Shown here: one piece after another, positions 1-6,666 of the stretch
How positions within the stretch are numbered: position 1 is the first letter of the stretch
Layout of the letters: every line of letters begins with the position of its first letter
Source: Flavobacterium humidisoli
GTDB taxonomy: Bacteria > Bacteroidota > Bacteroidia > Flavobacteriales > Flavobacteriaceae
Direction: 5' to 3'
Length of the DNA: 64,000 nucleotides
NCBI RefSeq assembly: GCF_023272795.1
Contig: NZ_CP096829.1
Coordinates: 5,146,001-5,210,000, forward strand
Position numbers and translations under genes: made by a program
The notes under the pieces: generated by a model
The model's database searches: none
Seen by the model: the letters and a program-made list of their open reading frames with translations, nothing else
Told to the model about the DNA's origin: nothing

Positions 1-954
1 GTATACGCAAGATTCATGGAAGTTTATGCCGGATTCCTAACGTATACCGATTATGAAATTGGAAGAGTTGTGGATTATTTAAAACAAAGCGGACAGCTGG
101 ACAACACTTTAATTTTTGTGGCAATTGGTGATAATGGAGCCAGTAAAGAAGGAACATTGCAAGGAACAATCAACCAGAGTTTGTTTGCTCAAGGAAAAAC
201 GGATGAAGAAAACTTTCAAAGTAATTTGAACAATATCGGCGAAATTGGAACGGCAAAAGGTTTAAACACCAATTATCCTTTAGGATGGGCACAAGCAACC
301 AATGCTCCTTTCAAAAACTGGAAACAAGATGCGCAATCTGAAGGCGGAACTCGTAATCCTTTAATTGTTTTTTATCCAAACGGAATTAAAGATAAAGGCG
401 GCATTAGAAACCAATACAGCCATGTAACCGATTTGCTTCCTACTACTTTGGCTATTGCCGGAATTAAAGCTCCAGAATATATCAAAGGAATCAAACAAGA
501 TATTATTCAAGGTTCTTCTTTCCAAGCTTCTTTGGATAATCCGAAAGCCGAATCATTACACAAAGTGCAGTATTACTACATTTTTGGAAACAGAGCAATT
601 TATAAAGACGGATGGAAAGCTTCTGCAGCACATTTACCAGATTCTTTTGCTGTAAAAAAATCTTTGGGAAGCAACGAAAAACCTGCTCCAAGCAATTTTG
701 ATACAGATGTTTGGGAACTATACAATCTAAACGAAGATTTTAACGAACGTAACAATCTGGCGAAAAAATATCCTGAAAAACTGGCTGAACTTCAAAAGCT
801 ATTTGACGAACAAGCCAAAGAAAACAACGTCTATCCTTTGATCGATTGGCAGGATGTTTACAATAGAAGAATTCACAATACAAGCGCCGACAAAGGAAAA
901 ACAGTTTCTGACTTAATCAAACAAGCAACTAAACCTGGAGGAACCAATAATTAA
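1..954 (+). CDS. Sulfatase (arylsulfatase A type), C-terminal part, cut by window start
   Basis: This is the C-terminal 317 residues of a type I (formylglycine) sulfatase, which hydrolyses sulfate esters in the periplasm or at the surface. The frame is open from base 1, so the Met at base 16 is internal and the true start lies upstream. The nucleophile motif C/S-x-P-x-R is therefore outside the window. What is visible is the second half of the alkaline-phosphatase fold: the Asp-Asn-Gly metal-site motif (IGDNGA), a substrate-contact segment with EGGTRNP, and the C-terminal subdomain with the typical WELYNL stretch. It is followed at short distance by a 39-aa peptide and a sterol desaturase family gene, and appears to belong to a sulfur-related operon. 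The natural substrate cannot be read from the fragment. Confidence 0.9.
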   Translation, partial: VYARFMEVYAGFLTYTDYEIGRVVDYLKQSGQLDNTLIFVAIGDNGASKEGTLQGTINQSLFAQGKTDEENFQSNLNNIGEIGTAKGLNTNYPLGWAQATNAPFKNWKQDAQSEGGTRNPLIVFYPNGIKDKGGIRNQYSHVTDLLPTTLAIAGIKAPEYIKGIKQDIIQGSSFQASLDNPKAESLHKVQYYYIFGNRAIYKDGWKASAAHLPDSFAVKKSLGSNEKPAPSNFDTDVWELYNLNEDFNERNNLAKKYPEKLAELQKLFDEQAKENNVYPLIDWQDVYNRRIHNTSADKGKTVSDLIKQATKPGGTNN

Positions 955-964
955 TTATACCCAA

Positions 965-991
965 CCTGCAAGGTTTTGAAAACCTTGCAGG
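965..991. repeat. Palindromic intergenic repeat, copy 1
   Basis: Perfect palindrome with 13-bp arms around one central base (CCTGCAAGGTTTT / AAAACCTTGCAGG). Related palindromes sharing an AGGTTTT core lie at 4603-4635, 4664-4690 and 5988-6020, all in gene ends of the same sulfatase locus. It has no T-run directly behind it, so it looks more like a REP-type element or RNA processing hairpin than a plain terminator. Confidence 0.8.
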
Positions 992-1009
992 ATATAAAAA
1001 CATACGATT

Positions 1010-1129
1010 ATGAAACGAGTAGATTATGAAATTATAGGAAAAAAGATTGTCGTGGGGATAATCTTGTTTTTAGTTCCACTGGCAATTCTAGCTGGCGGAT
1101 TAGCAGTAATAAATCAATTTTTAAAATAA
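1010..1129 (+). CDS. Small single-pass membrane peptide (39 aa)
   Basis: A short reading frame that runs from an ATG to TAA and encodes 39 residues. Residues 1-12 are polar and contain KRVD and GKK, and residues 13-36 form one continuous hydrophobic segment (VVGIILFLVPLAILAGG), so a single transmembrane helix with the N-terminus inside is expected. It stops 6 bases before the start of the sterol desaturase gene, which suggests translational coupling. I do not recognise the family. Its place between a sulfatase and an integral-membrane oxygenase suggests a small accessory subunit, but that is inference; it could also be a non-coding stretch that happens to be open. Confidence 0.5.
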   Translation: MKRVDYEIIGKKIVVGIILFLVPLAILAGGLAVINQFLK

Positions 1130-1135
1130 GAAATC

Positions 1136-2191
1136 ATGGCTATAGTTCAAAAAGAAAAATTAACAAGAGACTTAACAATAAGCTTCTTCATTTATTCATT
1201 GCCTGTCGTGGCAATTTATCTGTATTTTAAACTAACAGGCGCAGCTGCAAGTGAATCGCATATTACACTGCCTTCATTTTTAGAGTTTGCACAGCCTGCT
1301 TTTGCAAACATTAGAACTTGGGGATTAACTGTTTTTATGCTGGTTCTAGGCGTAATTGAATTTGCAGCAGGATTATATGACGACGAATGGACAGGCGAAG
1401 AACGCAAAATAGATATCGTTTGTTTCTTAGCTCCAAAATTGCTTTTGCCTCCTGTAATTGCTTTTTTCAGTTTAACTGCTCTTCCTTATTTATTACCAAA
1501 CTTAGCTAACTCATTGTCATGGGTTCCGTTTTGGGGAGGCTTTTTCTTAATTGCCATTGCCGACGATTTAACGCAGTACTGGTATCATAGATTGCATCAC
1601 CAAGTTCCGTTTTTATGGCGTTTTCATAGAACACACCATTCGGCTCCGTATATGGGAATGGCGATGGCGTCTAGACAAAACTTTATTTACACGGTTTTCT
1701 TCTCTCAAATTTATTTGACAGCAACACTGACTTATTTAGGTTTAGGGCTTCCTGCCTTGTTTGTTTTAGTAATTAAAAGTTTTATCACTTTGGGAGCGCA
1801 TTCTAGCATTCCATGGGATAAGCCTTTCTACAAATACAAAGTATTGCATCCAATTGCGTGGGTTTTAGAAAGACTGATTTCTACTCCTGCCACACATCAA
1901 GCGCACCACGCAGATACAAGTGGAGATGGTGTGGGACACTTTAAAGGCAATTTCGGAAACATGTTTTTTATCTGGGATATCATTTTTGGAACGGGATTGA
2001 TTACTCGAAAATATCCTAAATCATTTGGAACAAAATCGTACAAACAAGAAGAATGGTACGCGCAGTTTCTTTGGCCAATTTTTAAATCCAAAAAAGAAGG
2101 AAGCTGTCTTGCCGATGGAGTATTATCACTTCCGTTAAAACCTAAGGCAGTTGCCGAAGAAACTCCTAAACCTGTTTTAGAACAAGTATAA
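1136..2191 (+). CDS. Sterol desaturase / fatty acid hydroxylase superfamily membrane protein
   Basis: A di-iron integral-membrane oxygenase of the PF04116 type, 351 aa. The three histidine clusters that bind the iron pair are all present: HRLHH (residues 151-155), HRTHH (164-168) and HQAHH (254-258). Several hydrophobic helices lie before and between them (about residues 15-35, 60-80, 100-140, 185-225). Family members hydroxylate or desaturate lipids, sterols, carotenoids or sphingoid bases, so the substrate cannot be told from sequence alone. The gene sits inside a run of sulfatase, rhodanese-thioredoxin and sulfate-exporter genes, 6 bp behind a 39-aa membrane peptide and 11 bp ahead of the rhodanese fusion. 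A role on a sulfated lipid or on the released aglycone is possible but only inferred. Confidence 0.88.
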   Translation: MAIVQKEKLTRDLTISFFIYSLPVVAIYLYFKLTGAAASESHITLPSFLEFAQPAFANIRTWGLTVFMLVLGVIEFAAGLYDDEWTGEERKIDIVCFLAPKLLLPPVIAFFSLTALPYLLPNLANSLSWVPFWGGFFLIAIADDLTQYWYHRLHHQVPFLWRFHRTHHSAPYMGMAMASRQNFIYTVFFSQIYLTATLTYLGLGLPALFVLVIKSFITLGAHSSIPWDKPFYKYKVLHPIAWVLERLISTPATHQAHHADTSGDGVGHFKGNFGNMFFIWDIIFGTGLITRKYPKSFGTKSYKQEEWYAQFLWPIFKSKKEGSCLADGVLSLPLKPKAVAEETPKPVLEQV

Positions 2192-2202
2192 TATTTACTG
2201 AT

Positions 2203-2919
2203 ATGAAAAATCAATTTTTAAAAACCAGTATAACAGCAATTGCCTTTTTATGGGCAGTTGCTGCTTTTTCGCAAAATGAAAGTCATAGTTCATTGTCATT
2301 AGATTCATTTTATTCGAAAATAAAAAGTCAAAAAAATCCGCAAATTGTCGATGCGAGAACTCCTGACGAATTTGCATTGAATCATATTGAAGGTGCCGTA
2401 AACTTTAATCTTCAATCTGAAAACTACGCGCAATCTATTGCTAAACTAGACAAATCCAAACCTGTTTTTATCTATTCTATCGGAGCTGGCCGAAGTGTTG
2501 CTTTAGAAAAAGAATTATTAAAAAATGGTTTTTCAGAAGCCTATAGTTTAGAAGGCGGAATTGCCAACTGGATTGGAAACGGAAAGCCTTTTTATTCTAA
2601 TCTAAAAAGCAAATTATCACTGGCAGAATTCAATAAAATCATTGCCGATAACAAGACCGTTCTGGTAGATATTGGTTCCAAATACTGCGGTCCTTGTAAA
2701 AAAGTAAAACCAGTTCTAGAAACCATACGATCAGAATATGGAACAAATTTAAAAATCGTAGAAATTGAACTGGAAGACAGCCCGCAAGTTATTGCCGATT
2801 TAAAAACTGTAAAAGTTTTCCCGACCTTGATTTTATATCAAAACGGAAAAATTGTTTTTAAGAAAGAAGGCATCAACGATTTGAAAAATGAAGTTGATGT
2901 TGCATTGGCTTCTAAATAG
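2203..2919 (+). CDS. Exported rhodanese-like/thioredoxin fusion with rhodanese Cys replaced by Ser
   Basis: A 238-aa two-domain protein. Residues 1-23 form a signal peptide ending in FSQ, so it acts in the periplasm. Residues about 30-125 are a rhodanese homology domain with the usual VDARTPDEF and LEGGIANW landmarks. The active-site loop reads YSIGAGRS, with Ser92 where active rhodaneses have the persulfide-forming Cys, so sulfur transfer by this domain is unlikely. Residues about 130-238 form a thioredoxin domain with an intact CGPC motif (162-165) and the cis-Pro segment VFPTL. The likely job is thiol-disulfide exchange with a partner held by the dead rhodanese domain. It lies between the desaturase and a sulfatase in the same presumed operon. 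Confidence 0.85.
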   Translation: MKNQFLKTSITAIAFLWAVAAFSQNESHSSLSLDSFYSKIKSQKNPQIVDARTPDEFALNHIEGAVNFNLQSENYAQSIAKLDKSKPVFIYSIGAGRSVALEKELLKNGFSEAYSLEGGIANWIGNGKPFYSNLKSKLSLAEFNKIIADNKTVLVDIGSKYCGPCKKVKPVLETIRSEYGTNLKIVEIELEDSPQVIADLKTVKVFPTLILYQNGKIVFKKEGINDLKNEVDVALASK

Positions 2920-2966
2920 AGAGCCACAATATTGTCATTTCATTAAAATAACTAACCAAAAACAAT

Positions 2967-4589
2967 ATGCCAACCAAGAAAAAAATTACCAAAGTTGTTC
3001 TACCAATTTTAATCATAATGCTTATTCTGGCAGCGTTTCTATTTTGGCCCATAAATACAAATGGAACTTTAGTAAAAGAAGACCAAAAACTAGCCGAAGG
3101 CAAAAAGGAATTTTTAGCATCCAAAGCTCCGTCTGATTCAGCATCAAGCAAAAAGACGAATATCATTATTCTCCTTGCCGATGATTTAGGCAAATATGAT
3201 ATTTCGCTCTATGGCGGAAAATCGACTCCTACTCCACAAATTGATTCTTTGGCTGCTTCTGGAGTTACTTTTACTGATGGATATGCGTCTGCAGCGATCT
3301 GTTCCCCTTCACGTGCGGGGCTAATTACAGGAAGATATCAGGAACGTTTTGGACATGAATATCAGCCTGGAGATCGTTATCCTAAAAACAATTTAGAATA
3401 TTATGCTTTTAAGTATTTGCTGAATACCAACAATTGGAAATTAAATGATAAGATCGAATATCCGAATGATGCTTCAATTGCAACGCAAGGCTTGCCTAAA
3501 TCTGAAATCACATTTGGTGATCTCGCCAAAAGGCAAGGTTACAGAACCGGAATTATCGGAAAATGGCATTTAGGCCACAACAAAGGTTTCTTTCCTTTGG
3601 ACCGTGGTTTCGATTATCATTATGGGTTTTATCAGGCATTTTCACTTTATGCACCTGAAGATGATAATCCCGACATCATTAATCATCATCACAAAGATTT
3701 TACCGACAAAACCATTTGGGGCAAAGGCCGTGTTGGAATTGGGCAAATTCGCCGAGACAGCACCATTATTGATGAAAAAGCGTACTTAACCGAAAAATTT
3801 GCGGACGAAGCTGAAGCTTTTATTGATAAAAACAAGAACAAACCTTTCTTGCTTTATATTCCGTTTAACGCTCCGCATACGCCTTTTCAGGTTCGTAAAA
3901 AATATTACGATCGTTTTCCGAATGTTAAAGATGAAAACAAACGCGTTTATTTTGCTATGATCAGTGCTTTAGACGATGCAGTTGGAAGAATCCGTGAAAA
4001 AATCAAAAAAGAAGGTTTGGAAGAAAACACTTTAATCGTTTTTGCCAGTGATAATGGTGGTGCCGATTATACTTTTGCTACGACAAATGCCCCTCTTAAA
4101 GGCGGGAAGTTTTCTCATTTTGAAGGCGGAATTAATGTTCCTTTTGCACTTTCGTGGAAAGGAAAAATCAAACCTCATACTGTTTACAAAAATCCAGTAA
4201 GCACTTTAGACATTTTCACAACCATTGCCTCGGCGATTGGTTCTGATTTACCAAAAGACAGGATTTATGATGGAGTCGATTTAGTCAAAACCGTAAATGA
4301 AAATAAAGTTGCTCACAAAGATTTATACTGGCGCTCGGGCGATGCAAAAGCGATTAGAAGTGGCGACTGGAAACTCGTTATCAGTGGAAAAACACATGAA
4401 AAATGGCTGTACAATCTTGCTTCAGATAAATTTGAAACAACAGACCTCTCTCAAAAAAATCCTGAAAAGGTAAAGGAATTACAAGTTGCTTTACAAAACT
4501 GGGAAAAAGGATTGATTAAACCGCTTTGGCCAAATCTAACCTATTATGAATTTGATTTTGGCAAACAAAAATACTTTGTCGATCTCTAA
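2967..4589 (+). CDS. Sulfatase, type I formylglycine-dependent
   Basis: A complete 540-aa sulfatase of the PF00884 family. An N-terminal hydrophobic segment (residues 9-28) acts as a signal anchor or uncleaved signal. The sequence ILLADDLG supplies the first metal ligands, and the maturation motif CSPSR is at residues 112-116. Its Cys must be converted to formylglycine by FGE or anSME; neither enzyme is encoded in this window. GKWHLGH, NAPHTPF and SDNGG supply further active-site residues. The C-terminal subdomain begins near residue 430. It follows the rhodanese-thioredoxin gene by 47 bp and precedes the putative sulfate exporter, with palindromic repeats between. The substrate (sulfated glycan, lipid or small ester) is not readable. 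Confidence 0.92.
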   Translation: MPTKKKITKVVLPILIIMLILAAFLFWPINTNGTLVKEDQKLAEGKKEFLASKAPSDSASSKKTNIIILLADDLGKYDISLYGGKSTPTPQIDSLAASGVTFTDGYASAAICSPSRAGLITGRYQERFGHEYQPGDRYPKNNLEYYAFKYLLNTNNWKLNDKIEYPNDASIATQGLPKSEITFGDLAKRQGYRTGIIGKWHLGHNKGFFPLDRGFDYHYGFYQAFSLYAPEDDNPDIINHHHKDFTDKTIWGKGRVGIGQIRRDSTIIDEKAYLTEKFADEAEAFIDKNKNKPFLLYIPFNAPHTPFQVRKKYYDRFPNVKDENKRVYFAMISALDDAVGRIREKIKKEGLEENTLIVFASDNGGADYTFATTNAPLKGGKFSHFEGGINVPFALSWKGKIKPHTVYKNPVSTLDIFTTIASAIGSDLPKDRIYDGVDLVKTVNENKVAHKDLYWRSGDAKAIRSGDWKLVISGKTHEKWLYNLASDKFETTDLSQKNPEKVKELQVALQNWEKGLIKPLWPNLTYYEFDFGKQKYFVDL

Positions 4590-4602
4590 TTATCCTTTAT
4601 AC

Positions 4603-4635
4603 AAACCCGACAGGTTTTAAAAACCTGTCGGGTTT
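4603..4635. repeat. Palindromic intergenic repeat, copy 2 (CCCGACAGG type)
   Basis: A perfect palindrome with 16-bp arms (4603-4618 and 4620-4635) 13 bp behind the sulfatase stop. The arms read AAACCCGACAGGTTTT and its complement. The hairpin ends in only three Ts, so it may be a weak bidirectional terminator or a REP-type element. The same type recurs imperfectly at 5988-6020. Confidence 0.8.
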
Positions 4636-4663
4636 GATCTAAAATTCAAATCTATAATTAATA

Positions 4664-4690
4664 CCTACAAGGTTTTGGAAACCTCGCAGG
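4664..4690. repeat. Palindromic intergenic repeat, copy 3
   Basis: An imperfect version of the palindrome at 965-991 (arms CCTACAAGGTTTT and GGAAACCTCGCAGG), 15 bp before the start of the exporter gene. Two palindromes of different sub-type thus fill the short gap between sulfatase and exporter. Confidence 0.65.
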
Positions 4691-4705
4691 AAAGAAAACA
4701 ATTAA

Positions 4706-5965
4706 ATGTCAACCTCAACAAAATTTACTATACACGAAGACTGGACCGTCGTTATTCTCGGTTTTATCATTATCGGAATTTTACTTTTTATTTTTCTTCC
4801 ACAAGTTCCTGTCTTTAAATGGACAAACGGAAATGATTTAATAAACAATGTTTTCGAAATCAAAAACATTCGAACAATTAGTTTTCAATTCCTTTATTTT
4901 ATTTCTATCGGAACAATTGGAACTTTCTTAGTTGGGAAATCAATTAAAAATTTCATTTTGGGTTTTCCAATTATTTATATCCTAACGATAATCGCCTTAA
5001 TACTTGCAGGAAATTCTGAAGTAAAAGCTCTAAATCTGGAAGCTGTTATTTTCAGTTTAGTTATCGGATTGATTATCGGGAATTTTTTCAAGCTTCCAGA
5101 ATGGTTTCGCTCTGCTTTATCAACTGAACTTTTTGTCAAAATTGGATTGGTTTTATTGGGAACGAGTGTTATTTTTTCGGATATTTTAAAGGCCGGATCT
5201 TTAGGTTTAATTCAGGCTTTGGTGGTTGTTTTGTCTGTTTGGTATTTTGCATTCTGGTTGTGTAAAAAACTAAAAGTAGACGACGAATTAACGATGATGA
5301 TTTCGAGTGCGGTTTCTATCTGTGGCGTTTCGGCAGCGATTGCAACTTCGGGAGCTATAAAAGGAGATTCTAAAAAACTCTCTTATGTCATTTCGATGGT
5401 TTTGGTTACTGCCATTCCGATGATGATTTTTATGCCCATCATTGCCAGCCATTTTAATTTTCCTGAAGAAGTAACTGGAGCATGGCTTGGCGGAAGCATT
5501 GACACTTCTGGAGCAGTTGTCGCTTCTGGAACTTTGGTTGGTGAAACTGCTTTAAAAATAAGCACGATTGTAAAATTTTCTCAAAATGTTTTATTGGGTT
5601 TAGCCGCTTTTGCCATTTCCATTTATTGGACTTACACTCACAATAAGTCTTCTGAAGTTCAAGAATCAAAACCAACCCTTGGCGTAATCTGGGAGCGTTT
5701 TCCAAAATTTGTCATTGGTTTTATTGCAGCTTCTATTGTCTTTTCGTTTTTTATTGCACCAGAAACCCGAGAAAGCGTCAAAGAAAGTTTAAAAAATCTA
5801 CAGGGACTTTGGTTTGCTTTGGCTTTTACAAGTATCGGTTTAGAAACTAATTTTAAAGATTTACTCCAAAGCAATAGCAGAAAACCTTTAATAGCTTTTC
5901 TTGTTGCGCAATTCTTTAATATCATTATTACATTGATTATCGCTTTTTTGCTTTTCAAACCTTAA
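4706..5965 (+). CDS. YeiH/TauZ-family (UPF0324) putative sulfate exporter
   Basis: A 419-aa polytopic inner-membrane protein of the PF03601 family with about 10-11 hydrophobic helices. The family-typical segment around residues 195-225 (SSAVSICGVSAAIATSGAIK) and the later GGSIDTSGAVVASG segment are present. Relatives such as TauZ sit with sulfonate degradation genes in proteobacteria and are thought to export sulfate or sulfite; direct transport data are scarce. Here it closes a run of sulfatase and thiol genes, which fits removal of surplus sulfate or sulfite from the cytoplasm. A palindromic repeat at 5988-6020 follows the stop. The direction and ion are inferred from family context only. 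Confidence 0.8.
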   Translation: MSTSTKFTIHEDWTVVILGFIIIGILLFIFLPQVPVFKWTNGNDLINNVFEIKNIRTISFQFLYFISIGTIGTFLVGKSIKNFILGFPIIYILTIIALILAGNSEVKALNLEAVIFSLVIGLIIGNFFKLPEWFRSALSTELFVKIGLVLLGTSVIFSDILKAGSLGLIQALVVVLSVWYFAFWLCKKLKVDDELTMMISSAVSICGVSAAIATSGAIKGDSKKLSYVISMVLVTAIPMMIFMPIIASHFNFPEEVTGAWLGGSIDTSGAVVASGTLVGETALKISTIVKFSQNVLLGLAAFAISIYWTYTHNKSSEVQESKPTLGVIWERFPKFVIGFIAASIVFSFFIAPETRESVKESLKNLQGLWFALAFTSIGLETNFKDLLQSNSRKPLIAFLVAQFFNIIITLIIAFLLFKP

Positions 5966-5987
5966 AAAAGTATTAATATTCCATATC

Positions 5988-6020
5988 AACCCCGACAGTT
6001 TTTAAAAACCTGTTGGGGTT
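5988..6020. repeat. Palindromic intergenic repeat, copy 4, probable operon end
   Basis: An imperfect palindrome of the CCCGACAGG type (AACCCCGACAGTTTTT and AAAACCTGTTGGGGTT) 23 bp behind the exporter stop, followed by CCTTTT. It probably marks the 3' end of the sulfatase-exporter operon. Confidence 0.65.
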
Positions 6021-6202
6021 CCTTTTATAATTCAGTATCAACCTAAAAAAAGCAAGTAAAAACTGTATAACAAAGGAGTTTACATCTTCATTTATTTTTT
6101 CAAACAAAAACATTAAACAACTAATTTACAACGTTTTAAAAACACTAATAATATATTTTAAATTCTTTAAATATACTTTTTACCAAAAAAATTAAATAAT
6201 CT

Positions 6203-6233
6203 TTTGGTTTTCATTATAATAAAATTAACTTTG
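6203..6233 (+). promoter_or_regulatory. Bacteroidota-type promoter for the SusC operon
   Basis: A TTTG at 6203-6206 and TAACTTTG at 6226-6233 are separated by 19 bp, matching the known Flavobacterium consensus TTG-N17-23-TAnnTTTG. Transcription should begin near 6240, which leaves a leader of about 425 nt before susC. That leader contains a short Cys-ending reading frame starting about 35 nt from the predicted transcript start. Confidence 0.7.
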
Positions 6234-6274
6234 TCTATAGGATTAGTAGAGTTTAAACAATAAAGAACTACATT

Positions 6275-6361
6275 TTGAAAACAACAGCTTACACATCGCA
6301 TTACATTCTTCCTGAAAAATTCACTTATAACGCTTTTAGTTATATGTGCATGTGCTGTTAA
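6275..6361 (+). CDS. Candidate cysteine-responsive leader peptide (28 aa, ends MCMCC)
   Basis: A short frame inside the susC leader encodes 28 residues if translation starts at TTG 6275 (an ATT lies just before it; there is no ATG at the front). The peptide begins KTTAYTSHY and ends YMCMCC, with three Cys in the last four residues directly before TAA. Cys is rare in flavobacterial proteins, so such a cluster by chance in a random frame is unlikely but possible. Position, length and terminal Cys codons resemble attenuator leader peptides, including the cysteine-rich leaders known upstream of sulfur genes in mycobacteria. Together with the sulfatase context this suggests sensing of cysteine or Cys-tRNA. 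No clear U-run terminator follows; a small hairpin lies at 6376-6395. The start codon and translation are unproven. Confidence 0.5.
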   Translation: MKTTAYTSHYILPEKFTYNAFSYMCMCC

Positions 6362-6550
6362 AAATTCTATCTCAGTTTTCGTTTCTTATCGAAAATAAAA
6401 TCACAAACTAGATTACATCTTGACAATAAACGATTAATACATAAGTATTGAACGATTAACTATGTCAAAACCATATTAACTAAAAAAATAATAACTAAAC
6501 AAGATTACAAAATGAAAATAATGCACTGCCCTATCCTTTCATAGTAAAAA

Positions 6551-6621
6551 CCATTTCTGCGGCAACAGAAATGGCAAGACTCAAAGAACATTTATCACTA
6601 AAGAAAGCCTTCGGAATTTGA
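6551..6621 (+). promoter_or_regulatory. Leader hairpin and second short frame upstream of susC
   Basis: CCATTTCTG (6551-6559) and CAGAAATGG (6566-6574) form a perfect 9-bp hairpin with a 6-nt loop, 92 nt before the susC start. The 3' arm contains an ATG (6571) opening a 16-codon frame that encodes MARLKEHLSLKKAFGI and stops at 6621, 45 nt before susC. The same frame is open further upstream without an ATG. The hairpin could hide this start. The gap 5966-6666 otherwise holds only the repeat, promoter and Cys-ending leader described separately. Confidence 0.35.
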
Positions 6622-6666
6622 AAACCAATTTTCCGTACCGCTTTATTATTTAAATCCAAAAAAGTA

